Shown: positions 1-8,861 of the stretch, in pieces
Numbering within the stretch: the stretch's first letter is position 1
Layout: every line of letters begins with the position of its first letter
Source: JACPYM01 sp031423495
GTDB lineage: Bacteria; Acidobacteriota; Blastocatellia; RBC074
Reading direction: 5' to 3'
Assembly: GCA_031423495.1 (NCBI GenBank)
Contig: JANPFP010000001.1
Coordinates: forward strand, 1-64,000
Length of the DNA stretch: 64,000 bases
The notes under the pieces: generated by a model
Told to the model about the DNA's origin: nothing
Seen by the model: only the letters and a program-made list of their open reading frames with translations
The model's database searches: none
Made by a program: the position numbers and the translations under genes

Positions 1-38
1 GTTACCTTGTCCAAATCAGGCCGTCGGATGAATTTCAT
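1..38 (-). CDS. 5' end of an unidentified gene running off the window
   Basis: An ATG at 36-38 on the minus strand is preceded by a strong GAGGAGGAACGAAGC ribosome-binding stretch, and the frame stays open to the window edge. Only twelve residues are visible (MKFIRRPDLDKV), too few to identify a family. It lies about 60 bases downstream of the truncated methyltransferase and may be the next gene of the same operon. Confidence 0.4.
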   Translation of the reverse strand, partial: MKFIRRPDLDKV

Positions 39-100
39 GGCGGCTTCGTTCCTCCTCTTCTTCGGTTTGGTTCACACTTCAACCTTACAGAGGAGGAACC

Positions 101-541
101 TCATTTCAAAGAACTGTTAGCTGCGCCGTGAAACTTGCCCAGTCGCACGTATTTTTCTTGCTCTTCCGTCGTAATCAGAAAATGAAACACCGCCCGATCA
201 TGCCAAAGGTCATAGGAATTGGCAGGCAAGTCTGTGTGGGTAATATCGGCAACTAACCACGACACTTTTTGCGCTGAGTCGCCCAGCCGTTGCCTGGTTT
301 TCACAAGAGCTGGTTCGGCAACATCAAGAATCACCAGCGAGTCATATCCGTCAGCCAGCAGGTAATCCACCAATGTTGAGGCTCCCCCGCCAACATCAAT
401 CACCCTTGGATGATTTTGGGCAGGCGTAAATTGATGGATCAGTTGCAACGACTTATCGGGCTTGTCCTGATACCACGAAACAGCGTCAACCGGCTTGCTC
501 AAATAGATATGGTTCCAGTGAGTCTGCCTTTCGGTATTCAT
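101..541 (-). pseudogene. SAM-dependent methyltransferase, C-terminally truncated
   Basis: The 146-residue product begins like small class I SAM methyltransferases of about 200 residues. It has the DVGGGAST glycine-rich SAM loop near residue 50, an acidic strand end (VILDVAEP) near 72, and the WHDRAVFHFL motif near 112. After KYVRL the sequence no longer resembles the family and stops within about a dozen residues, so the last strands of the fold are missing. The start codon overlaps the stop of the NarI-like gene (ATGA), so it would be translationally coupled. Whether the truncation is a real deletion or an assembly error cannot be told from the sequence. The substrate is unknown. Confidence 0.6.
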
Positions 542-1608
542 AAAACCCTCGAAGTCTCACTTGGCGCTTGCCACGCACGCCCTTGCGCCAGCGCCAGCAA
601 CGCGCGGCGACAACGCGGACAGATATGTTGGTAATGCTCCGCTTCATTCTTTAGCTCATAGCGAAAGCCGAGTTGCCGTTCGACTTCGATCAAATCGTTG
701 ATGTGCATTTGCGACGCGTATGGTTCGTTGCAACGACGGCAAGCGGCTTGCGCTTCACGCTGGCCGACATCCTGATAAAAGCTCACGCCCAATTGCGCCG
801 GACGTTGAAAGATGTGGAAGAACTTGCCGAACGGCAGCCAAAGCAGCGTGAAAATCACCGTCAGCGCATGCAGGATGGCGAGAAAGTCATAGGCATAGCC
901 TTTCATCCACGTATAACTCGCCGTCAGCATCAAGCCCGTCACGCTGATGGCGAACAGCAAGACGAGCGGCAGAATGTCTTCGCCAAACTGTTGCACCGCC
1001 GCCGCGCCGTGATCGCGCATGCGTCGCCGCATCGCGAGCATTACGCCCGCAATGACCAGGATGGACGCCCACACCAGCCCGTGAAAAACCATGAAGCCGA
1101 AGAGCGAATGAATCGGAAAAGCAAAGGCGGGAAAGCCGAAGACAAAGGCGCGATACCAGTTCATGTCTTCAGGCAGCGTTTCAAAATGAATCCAGCCGAA
1201 GACCAGCGGAAACGTAATCGCAATCGCAATCACGCAGCCCCACATAATCAGCCAGTGCGCGCCCCAACGCATTTTGCCGCGCTTGAAGATGAAAGCATTG
1301 AAAGCGAATTCGTGCGTCACGCGCGCGAACCATACGCCGATATTGCGCGCCAGATATTTCGGAAGAAAGAACACTTGCCAACCGCGCCGCCAATACATTG
1401 CCGTCGGCGGGCGCTGCAACCACATTGCGTAACGGTACGTGATGCCGAAGATCGCAAACAGCGTGGCAAAGGTATAAGCCACCAGCGCGGCGTCGAAATG
1501 AGCCAGATTGCGCGAACCGGCAACGATCAACAGCGCAAGTATCAGCGCGACAAATACGCCCCAGCCGATGGCCTTTTTTGTTTCTTTGGTAAGTTGCATC
1601 AGTGTCAT
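538..1608 (-). CDS. NarI/DsrM-like membrane cytochrome b with C-terminal zinc ribbon
   Basis: This is an integral membrane protein of about 356 residues with five or six hydrophobic segments. Histidines lie in or near them (for example THEFAFNAF, ALTVIFTLLWLPFGKFFHIF), as expected of di-heme cytochrome b subunits of the nitrate reductase gamma/DsrM type. The last 90 residues are soluble and contain two CxxC pairs (CRRC, CPRC), which resemble a zinc ribbon or rubredoxin-like knuckle. I place the start at the internal ATG (1606-1608), because the longer form adds only a few residues without a better ribosome-binding site. It follows nosL, so it may carry electrons from quinol to the N2O reductase. 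That role is inference from position. The family name is a fold-level call. Confidence 0.6.
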   Translation of the reverse strand: MTLMQLTKETKKAIGWGVFVALILALLIVAGSRNLAHFDAALVAYTFATLFAIFGITYRYAMWLQRPPTAMYWRRGWQVFFLPKYLARNIGVWFARVTHEFAFNAFIFKRGKMRWGAHWLIMWGCVIAIAITFPLVFGWIHFETLPEDMNWYRAFVFGFPAFAFPIHSLFGFMVFHGLVWASILVIAGVMLAMRRRMRDHGAAAVQQFGEDILPLVLLFAISVTGLMLTASYTWMKGYAYDFLAILHALTVIFTLLWLPFGKFFHIFQRPAQLGVSFYQDVGQREAQAACRRCNEPYASQMHINDLIEVERQLGFRYELKNEAEHYQHICPRCRRALLALAQGRAWQAPSETSRVL

Positions 1609-1786
1609 TCCAGCAAAAGTTATGGCCAGCAAAAGCTACGGCTGAGGTGACTGCAAAGCTTGTGCCTGCTTTTTCAGAAAGCTGAAAGCGGGAAATTGCC
1701 CAATGTGGCGCAGGGTCAAATGCGCTCGATGATTTGTCAGCGAAAACATCCGCACTTTAGCGAAAATTCCCGCTATGCCTCACTTG

Positions 1787-2230
1787 CTATCTGCCAGCTT
1801 GAGCAGGCAGCTTGAGCAGGCCGGAGAAATCCGTCGCTTGCCCGCCCATTTGCGCAACCGCCGCTTCGGCTTGCGCCTGCGTTTTGAAGGCCACGATGCC
1901 GCCGTTCATCGGCGTGTGATATTGCACCGCTTTGACGAAATGAGACTGCTCGGCGCGCAGCCATTCGCGCGTGTCGTAATCCATCACGAACCAGGTCACG
2001 CTGGTCGGCTGATGCGCTTTGACGTAATTGAGCAGGCAGCCTAGCTCATCGAATTTGAAGGCTTCGCCATCAGCGCCAACTAATTCAGCGGCAAAGCGCC
2101 GTTCAGAGATAGCCATCTTGCAATGCGCGCACATGTCTTCAGGCGCAAGGTCTACCGGCGTGAGCGGCGGCGTGCCGCAAGCGCACAGCAGCAATGCGCA
2201 CAGCATCAATTCAATCAGTCGTAGTTTCAT
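1787..2230 (-). CDS. nosL: NosL copper chaperone lipoprotein
   Basis: This protein delivers Cu(I) to apo-NosZ on the outside of the cytoplasmic membrane. The 147-residue product starts with a lipoprotein signal (LLLCAC lipobox). It has the NosL metal-binding signature EDMCAHCKMAI near residue 33, then the conserved GGxVAF-type segment MNGGIVAF. The true start at 2230 overlaps the end of nosF by 20 bases; the longer upstream reading of this frame is non-coding shadow of nosF. No lesion is visible in this gene, unlike its neighbours. Confidence 0.85.
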   Translation of the reverse strand: MKLRLIELMLCALLLCACGTPPLTPVDLAPEDMCAHCKMAISERRFAAELVGADGEAFKFDELGCLLNYVKAHQPTSVTWFVMDYDTREWLRAEQSHFVKAVQYHTPMNGGIVAFKTQAQAEAAVAQMGGQATDFSGLLKLPAQAGR

Positions 2231-2896
2231 GCTTATGGATGTAATGCAGGTAAACGTCTTCAAGCGAAGGCTCTTCGGTGGCAAAGCGTGTGACCGCGCC
2301 GCCGTTGCGTTCAAGAGCTTGCAAAATCTCCAACCGGTTTTCAGGGCGTGAAGCGATAAGCAGCGCGTCACCTTGCAGCATGGCTTCGCTTGCGCCCGCT
2401 TGTTGCGCGATGGCGCAAAGGCTTGCGTCGGCGTGCGCGAGTTCGACGCGCATGCGGCTGCCGCGTAGCAGGCTTTCGCGCAAGGCCGTGACGGTTTCTA
2501 ACGCGACCAGCTTGCCCCTACGAGAATGGCTACGCGGTCAGCGAGTTGTTCGACATCGGCCAGCATGTGCGAAGTGAACACAATCGTTTTGCCCGCCTGC
2601 TTGAGCGTTTGCAGAAACGCGCGAAAGTGAATCGCGCCAGCGGGATCAAGACTTACTGTAGGTTCGTCGAGCAAAAGAATCGGCGCGTCGGGCAGACACG
2701 CCACTGCCAAGCCCAGCCGTTGAATCATCCCGCCCGAAAATTCGCTGATCGCTTTGCTGGCAAAGCCGTTGAAATGGAAACGCTCGCTGCTGAGGATTTC
2801 GTTGACGCGCGTGGGCGCGAGTTGGCGCAAGTGCGCATAAAAATTCAGCACTTCGCGCGCCGTCAGGTTGTCTGGAAAGGCGACGCGCTGCGGCAA
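2211..2896 (-). pseudogene. nosF: NosF ABC-transporter ATPase, 5' half missing and frameshifted
   Basis: NosF is the cytoplasmic ATPase that works with NosY and NosD in maturing the NosZ copper centre. The visible part begins at YLPQRVAFPDNLTAREVL (Q-loop region), then the ABC signature EFSGGMIQRLGLA and Walker B PILLLDEPTVSLDP. The P-loop (Walker A) half is absent, and the sequence is fused in frame to an unrelated membrane protein near 2896. A second lesion near 2516 (GTAGGGGCAAG, one G short in a G run) shifts the frame; restoring one G reads on through to the stop at 2211. As given it cannot bind ATP. NosY is encoded 8 kb upstream. Confidence 0.7.
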
Positions 2897-3289
2897 ATAA
2901 CTGAACAAGACGAAGACATCTACCAAACCCGCCATCTTGCCCAACACCAGCGCGCGCAACGCCAGCACTCCTAAAAGGCCAATAACAAATGGAATCCAGA
3001 CGAATTCGCTGAAATCGCTTTCGAGCAACGGACGCATGCCGATGTAATGATTGAGCGCGTTGATCTCGCGCAAATCATCGCGGTTCGGCGTCACCCCGCC
3101 TTTGAGTTGAGAGGCGTAAATGTGCAGCGTCAATCCGTCGAGGTATTGATTCGAAACGAAGGTCATCCGCCACAACGGAAAGAACAACGCCACGATCAAC
3201 ACGGCGACGGCGCAGAGAATCAAAACGCGGCTGCGCAACGAGAGCGGCAGTTCAAAAAAATGATTGGCTTGGTTCAACCAGCGATGCAT
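2897..3289 (-). pseudogene. Nos-cluster membrane protein, N-terminal part only
   Basis: The first 131 residues resemble a membrane protein often found beside clade II nos genes. There is one transmembrane helix (LILCAVAVLIVALFFPLW), then an extracytoplasmic stretch with NALNHYIGMRPL, then a second hydrophobic segment. A GAGG ribosome-binding site precedes the ATG at 3289. The sequence then runs without a stop into the middle of NosF. The normal C-terminus, any nosD gene and the first half of nosF, which commonly lie between such genes, are absent. The family assignment is from recollection of nos clusters and is moderate. Confidence 0.5.
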
Positions 3290-3323
3290 GTGATGCCTCG
3301 GTTTTGTAGCGTCGCTTGCCGAA

Positions 3324-3456
3324 GATGCCACGGGCTTGTCCCGTGGAGTCTCACGCGCGCTGCTACACTGCTTAACTCTCGGATGCCACGGGCTTGCCCC
3401 GTGGAGGTTCACGCTTGCAGCTACAGTAAAACTCCACGGCACGAGGCCGTGGCATC
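3324..3456. repeat. Three copies of a 24-bp dyad repeat
   Basis: Copies at 3324-3347 and 3382-3405 read GATGCCACGGGCTTG-CCCGTGGA. A third at 3433-3456 is the inverted form. Each copy is itself a hairpin (CCACGGG/CCCGTGG). They fill the nosZ-to-membrane-protein gap and could act as an mRNA-stabilising or attenuating element; the function is unknown. Confidence 0.75.
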
Positions 3457-3462
3457 TTCAAC

Positions 3463-5315
3463 TTACTTGACCAACAAATAGCCCTGCATCTCCTGATGCA
3501 AAGCCGAACAGAAGTTGGTGCAGTAGTAAGGAAAGACGCCCGATTTATCGGCCACAAACGTCACGCTCTTGGTTTCGCCGGGATCAATCACCAGGTTGAT
3601 GTTGTGTTCGTTGAGCCCGAAGCCGTGCAGTTCGTCGGTCGTCTGTTCGATGTTAGTGATGTAAATCGTCACCTTGTCGCCGCGATTCACTTCGATCTTG
3701 TTCGGTTCGAAGCTGCTGCGCACCGCCACCATCTTGACCGTGACGTTCGCGCCATTGCGCGCGACGCTCGCGTCTTTCACATCCCAAATCGCGTTGGGGT
3801 TTTTGTTTTCAGCTTTCGGATAAACCTCGATGGGTTTCAGCTTGTCGGCCTTGATGATTTGCGCGTAATGCGGCTCGGGTTCGGTGAATGCGTCGTAAAG
3901 CAACTTCATCTTTTCGCCGGTGATGTTGATGAGTTGCGTGCTTTCGGGTTGCGAAGGGCCGACGTTCAGATGGCGTCCGTGCGAAAGCTTGTTGAGCGCA
4001 ACCAGGTATTTGCCGTCGGGATTGACCGTGTCACCTTCCGCCGCACAGAGGTGGCCGATGTTGTAACTGACCGGAATCTTGTCGGCGACTTCCCACGAAC
4101 CCAGCTTCCATTTCGCCACCGCGCTTTCGACAAACAGGCTCGTATAGGCATAACCCTGATCGTCGAATTGCGTATGCAGCGGGCCGAGGCCGACGTTGAC
4201 TTCAGCGTCTTTCACGCTTTCGTAAGTGAGCACGGGAATGCCGTCTTCATTGCCTGAAAAGTCTTTCTTCTGAATCGCCGTCAACATTTTCTCTACGTTG
4301 TAAGCGGTCGTGATGCTTTGCAGCTTGCCGCTGCCGATGAAGTATTTGCCATCGGGACTGACGTCAACGCCGTGCGGCGATTTGCTGCACGGGATGAGAT
4401 AGACCAAGCCTTCGACCTTCTTCGGATCAAGCACCTTGACGCCGCCGATGGTGTCGCCTTTGCCTTCGGCGACGGCTTTCTCAGCGGCCTTCCAATTCAC
4501 CGCCGCAATATAATCGCGGTCTTTTTGCGTCGAAGTCACTTCGAGTTTGCCGATGCCGCGCTCGGTGTTATACGAAGTCCAGAACGCCCAGCCTTCGCTC
4601 GGCCCTTTGCCCGCGTCGCCCAAATCGAAATTGAACGGCGGCATGAGTATCTGAAAGCCCGGACTCATCTCGCCGCTGTTGGGATCAATCTTGATCCCCG
4701 CCACGATACCGTTGTATTTCGTCGCGTACTCTTCAATCGGTACGGTCGTGCCTTTCGGCAACGGCACCGAAAACCGCGATGCCGCCAAAACATATTCGCT
4801 ATTCGGCGTCACAAACGAGCCGCCATGAAAACCCGAAATGTTCGGCACGGGGCCGAGAATCTGTTTGGTTTTGAAATCGCGCAGATCAATGCGCGCGACG
4901 CGGTTATTCGCGTTGTCGTTGACGAACAGCCAACGTCCGTCGTAATCGCCTTTGGTTCGCTGATGGCCGGATGGTGTACGTCACCCTAGGTGTAATTGCC
5001 GAGCATCTTTTTCGAATCGTCATCAAAGCCATAGCCCGTCGCCGGATAAGGCGCGAACACCGGAATCGTCGAGATGTGGCGCATCGAGGGCACGCCCGCT
5101 ACATAAACGTTGCCCGAATGTCCGCCCGAATAAAACAAGTAGTATTCATCGGTGTCGCCCGGCGCGACATAAGTCGCCGTCGCCGCTTCAGCCGCGCCGC
5201 CTAACTCAGCAGTCGTGGGCGCGCGATTGCAACTGACCAGCGCGAATGACAACAGCGTGACGCACAATGCGCCCGCGCCAAACCATTTCAATTTATTGCG
5301 ATCAAAGCCTGACAT
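3463..5315 (-). pseudogene. nosZ: Clade II nitrous-oxide reductase, interrupted by a stop and a frameshift
   Basis: NosZ reduces N2O to N2 with the CuZ and CuA copper centres outside the cytoplasmic membrane. The N-terminus has a Sec/lipoprotein-like signal (FALVSC), not a Tat motif, which marks clade II. The DVHHP histidine pair of CuZ is present. The C-terminal cupredoxin domain keeps the CuA ligands (CTNFCSALHQEM). An in-frame TAG near 4986-4988 follows LGNYT. A one-base loss in GAACCAAAGG near 4965 then moves the frame, after which KGDYDGRWLFVNDNAN continues normally to the stop at 3463. A ribosome-binding site (AAGGAGG) precedes the start. Everything else is conserved, so the lesions are either very recent or sequencing errors. 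Confidence 0.85.
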
Positions 5316-5453
5316 AATGATTCCTCCTTACTGGTTGTTGGGCGAACACTCGCGGGGTGGTGAAAATTCAGTATGATTGCCTAATTTGAACCACTCGCGT
5401 CGGCTCGCGTGCTTGTGTTAATGGATTATCAATTCGTATGCCTCTGCCTTCAC

Positions 5454-6680
5454 TCATTTCTTTGCCGCTGGTGTTGGAGATACGGTTGGCGACGGTGACG
5501 CCGCAGGTTTCGCCGCACTCTCTTGCTTGCGTTGATAAGCGAGCTTCAGCCGTTCGACAGCCTCGCGCTTCTCTTCGTCGCTCAAGTGAATCTGCGTCGA
5601 AAGCACAACCGCCATCGTGCCGGTCGGCGTCTTCAGAAAATCATCCAGCGTGCGCCCAAAGCGGCTTTGCACGTCGGTGGCGGCTTCCGACAAATCAGGG
5701 CCGATCTTGGCGGAGTTCTCGATGCCAAGTGAATCCACCGAGTGACAGATGAAGCAGCCTTTCTTGACGAAGAAAGCGCCTTCGCCTTCGAGCATGCGTT
5801 TATCGCGCGCGACCTCTGCTTCCGTAGGCCGATCAACCGGCGTCGCGCCCGGCAGATACCGCGTGGCGAATTTTTCACGCTTCCAACTCATCACGAGCAA
5901 CGCCAGCGATTGCGCCTGGCGACTCGTGAAATTGAAGTTGGGCATGATCGAATCGGCGACCAGCGTTTTCGGATTTTGCAGATGCGCGAAGTGCCACGCG
6001 AACGCCATCTTCACGCCCGACACGTGCCCGTAATCGTATTGTTCCGGCGCTTTGTCGCCGACGTTCGTCAGATCGGGGCCAATCGTGTCCCCGCGTCCGT
6101 TGAGCGTGTGACAGGCGCGGCAATTCTTTTCTTTGACCAGCAGCTTGGCTTCGTTGATGAAATCGGCTCCTTTGGTTTCGCGGTCAAAGCGGTGACAAGC
6201 GTTGCAATTGATTTGCATCAGGGCCTTCTTGTCTTTGATGAGAGAAGTGTCGCTCACCTGTTTGCCCAACAGCGGTTCTTCCCAATGTTCGACTTGCCCG
6301 TGCGCACCCTTACGATCAGTCGCGTAGCCTTGCCCGCCGTGACAAACCGTGCAGCCGAATTGATTCAACGGATGCGCTTTCAGAATTTCAGCCGGATGCG
6401 ATTTGAACGGCTGCGGCACGCCTTCGAGACCTTTCCATTCCATGCCTTGATGACAGGTGGTGCAACGGTCTACGCGGTCGAGTTCTTTGACCCAGATTTG
6501 TTGCAAGCCCGCCGGGATGGTCGCCGCGCGCGTTGCGCCGAATTTCTTGCCGACGTAGTCATGAAAGCCGGACTGATAACCGCTCCATTCGGGCAGCACA
6601 TCGCCCCAAAACAAATAACCCGTCACCAACAACAGCGCCGCGCCAAGCACATAGATTTTGAAAGCGTCTTTGCTGAACAT
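5454..6680 (-). CDS. Membrane-anchored pentaheme cytochrome c of the first bc module
   Basis: The 408-residue protein has an N-terminal anchor helix (IYVLGAALLLVTGYLFW) and five CxxCH heme sites in order: CTTCH, CTVCH, CNACH, CRACH and CFICH. It ends in a Pro/Ala/Ser-rich tail. Residues are collinear with the first five heme domains of the heptaheme protein at 20219-22072. I chose the ATG at 6680; the upstream extension of this frame overlaps the cytochrome b gene. It should accept electrons from the Rieske/cytochrome b pair upstream and pass them on, plausibly to NosZ, whose gene follows. That partner is inferred. Confidence 0.85.
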   Translation of the reverse strand: MFSKDAFKIYVLGAALLLVTGYLFWGDVLPEWSGYQSGFHDYVGKKFGATRAATIPAGLQQIWVKELDRVDRCTTCHQGMEWKGLEGVPQPFKSHPAEILKAHPLNQFGCTVCHGGQGYATDRKGAHGQVEHWEEPLLGKQVSDTSLIKDKKALMQINCNACHRFDRETKGADFINEAKLLVKEKNCRACHTLNGRGDTIGPDLTNVGDKAPEQYDYGHVSGVKMAFAWHFAHLQNPKTLVADSIMPNFNFTSRQAQSLALLVMSWKREKFATRYLPGATPVDRPTEAEVARDKRMLEGEGAFFVKKGCFICHSVDSLGIENSAKIGPDLSEAATDVQSRFGRTLDDFLKTPTGTMAVVLSTQIHLSDEEKREAVERLKLAYQRKQESAAKPAASPSPTVSPTPAAKK

Positions 6681-6772
6681 ATCGCACCTTTGGTCGAACT
6701 GATGGGAGTGATAGGAGCGATGGGAGTGATGAGTTTTGTTGTAGTAACCGCCACGTCGCTCCATCGCTCCGT

Positions 6773-8089
6773 CTAAAACTTCTTGGGCATTTCCGGCCAG
6801 TGTTCCCACGGCCAATACCAATTCCAATAAGGCCCGCGCAGGTAAGTGCCGATGATCGTAAAAATCAAAATACCCGCGACGACCAGCAGGAAAATCAGAT
6901 TCTGTTTGCGCCGCTCTTTGGCGAACCATACGCCCGTGCCGCGCACCGAGCTTTTATCGAAATAAGGCCACGCGACTGCCGCCAGCACGAGCAAGCCGGG
7001 CAGCAAGATGCCGCCAATGAGCGCGCCGTTGATCGTGAATCCACCAATGTTTACCGTAGTGATCGTGACCAGTTCTTGCAGCCAGAGGAAGTACCACGGC
7101 GCTTTGGCCGGATTGGGCGTGACCGCCGGATTGGCGGCTGCTTCGAGCGGCGCGTGAAAGGCGACTGCTAAAACCGCCGTGACCACGCACGTAGCCAACG
7201 TCACCAACGCCAATCGCCGCGTCAGCGTGGGCGAAGCCGCGACGGTGTGTTTGTCTTCATCAATCAACGAAGTTTCTACGTGAACGGTCGCGCCGCTCGT
7301 GATGCCGAGCAGCGAATAGGTTTTGCTCTTGCTGGGCGCGGCGTTCTCGCGTTTCTGATCGAGCGCGAGTTTGTCTACGCAAGCGAGGCCGCCGTCTTTG
7401 CGGATACGCCACATATGCCACGAGAACAACACCAGCACGACGAGCGGCAGGAAGAAACAATGCAGCACGTAAAACCGAATCAACGTTCCCTACTCAATCG
7501 TGTTGCCCCCCAACAAGATGAAACGCATTGCATCGCCGACGACAGGCGCGGCGCTGGCGATATTCGTGCCGACGGTGATCGCCCAATACGCCAGTTGATC
7601 CCACGGCAACAGATAACCCGTAAACGACAACAATAAGGTGATGAGCAAGAGGGCTACGCCAATGACCCAATTCAACGGGCGATTCTGATGAACCGCATTT
7701 CCGTTCTTGAATGCGCCCGTGAGAAACACGCGCACCATATGCAGGAAGACTACGGCGACCATCAGGTGCGCGCCGATGCGATGCAGCGAACGCAGGAACC
7801 AGCCGAACGAGACGGTGTATTCCAAATCCTTGACCGACAGATAAGCACGTTCGACTGACGGCACTTATAAAAACATCAGCACTGCGCCCGTCAGCGTCAG
7901 CAAAACGAACAAGACGAAAGAAACCGTGCCGAGCCAGAACGAATAGCCCCACGACAAACTTTCGCGCGCGACTTTGGCGGGAAACCAGTGCAGCAAAAAA
8001 TTGCGCACAATCGAATCACACGCTTCGCGCTCACTCGCAGGCCGCCACGTCCAGGTCAATTTTTCCCACGTAGTTTTTCTCGCTGCCAT
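6773..8089 (-). pseudogene. Cytochrome b (b6/subunit IV fusion) with two in-frame stops
   Basis: Three consecutive open segments form one cytochrome b. The first ends at GAVLMFL with TAA (7865-7867), where the intact paralog at 18783-20114 has tyrosine. The second (PSVERAY to GGNTIE) ends with TAG near 7490, where the paralog has glutamine (TSVGQ). The third runs from IRFYVLHCFFLP to 6773. All three segments stay in the same frame, so only substitutions are needed to explain the breaks. Heme-ligand histidines (RSLHRIGAHLM, VLHCFFLP) and the PAKAPWYF segment of the Qo site are kept. Function would be quinol oxidation with the Rieske protein upstream. Confidence 0.8.
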
Positions 8090-8121
8090 CGCTTTGTCCT
8101 TGGTCTAAATCCAACCAGAAA

Positions 8122-8238
8122 GAATTAGACAGGATTGACAGGATGTTCAGGATTCACAGGATTAGTTCAACGGTTAGGAATGCCTCGCTTAAACATCATC
8201 CCGTTTATCCTGAAAATCCTGAAAATCCTGTCTAATTC
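8122..8238. repeat. Inverted repeat built from ACAGGATT-like words
   Basis: Arms GAATTAGACAGGATT (8122-8136) and its exact complement (8224-8238) flank several near-copies of CAGGAT/ATCCTG. It lies between the Rieske and cytochrome b genes, within an operon. It belongs to a class of word-repeat hairpins seen in other gaps of this window. Confidence 0.75.
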
Positions 8239-8249
8239 CTCTGTGTCAA

Positions 8250-8861
8250 CTAAACAGTTAATCGAAACTCCTGCTCCACCTTCTGTTCCATATCCACAAC
8301 CAGTTGTCCGTCTTCCGCCGCGACTTCGAGTTTGAAATAGTCGAGCGGGCGCGGCGCAGGCCCGGCGTAATTCGTCCCGTCCCCGTAATACTTCGAGCCG
8401 TGGCAGGGGCATTGAAATTCGTACTGCTCTTCAAACTCGCGCTTGCGCGTTTTGACCTTTTTGGGTTGATTGAGTTTTTGCATCTTCACGGTGCAGCCCA
8501 GGTGCGTGCAGGCCGCCGAGATACAATAAAACGTCTTGCCTTGCCTGAAGATGAACAGGCGCTTGTCGTCCAGGAAATGCGCGCCTTCGCCGAACTGATC
8601 GGGCAGGCCGACTTTGAAACGTTGCGGCTCTTCGTAAAGCACGTTCGGCTTGAGCGAACGCAAAAACGCATAAGTCTGCGCCGCCAGCGCCACCAACGTA
8701 GCGCCCAAGCCCAGCCGCGCGAGAAACGACCGCCGCGTCGCCGGTTGGCCTTCCGCCAGCACTTCATGCTTGAGGCGTTCGAGGCGTTGGGTTTCTGTTT
8801 CGGGCTGTTTTGATTTCAAATTTGAAAGCGGAGATTTAAGCCATGACTTCACGCTCTTCAT
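8250..8861 (-). CDS. Rieske [2Fe-2S] protein, first bc module
   Basis: The 203-residue protein has a twin-arginine-like motif (RRSFLARLGLG) before a transmembrane helix near residue 45. The Rieske cluster motifs are CTHLGC and CPCHGS, with a GPAPRPL loop after them. It would take electrons from quinol at the Qo site of the cytochrome b encoded next and pass them to the multiheme cytochrome c. Its start overlaps the end of the GltD-like gene by 26 bases. An insert of about 15 charged residues (QKLNQPKKVKTRKREFEE) separates the two cluster motifs. The gene itself looks intact. Confidence 0.9.
   Translation of the reverse strand: MKSVKSWLKSPLSNLKSKQPETETQRLERLKHEVLAEGQPATRRSFLARLGLGATLVALAAQTYAFLRSLKPNVLYEEPQRFKVGLPDQFGEGAHFLDDKRLFIFRQGKTFYCISAACTHLGCTVKMQKLNQPKKVKTRKREFEEQYEFQCPCHGSKYYGDGTNYAGPAPRPLDYFKLEVAAEDGQLVVDMEQKVEQEFRLTV

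Noticed and set aside
673..1650. A long plus-strand frame opposite the NarI-like gene
   Set aside because: Arginine/histidine/glutamine-rich composition with no motif. It is the antisense shadow of a clear membrane protein. The same applies to the long frames opposite nosZ, nrfA, the cytochrome genes and the RND permease.
5378..5393. TGGTTCAAATTAGGCA (minus) before nosZ as a sigma-54 promoter
   Set aside because: Spacing is right, but both elements deviate (TGGTTC, AGGCA). Too weak to list as a feature.
4960..7870. The in-frame TAG/TAA codons in nosZ and cytochrome b as recoded sense codons
   Set aside because: Intact genes here end in TAG and TAA (nosL, the bc-cbb3 cytochrome b and ccoN end in TAG), and the three breaks would need different amino acids. 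Mutation or error is simpler.
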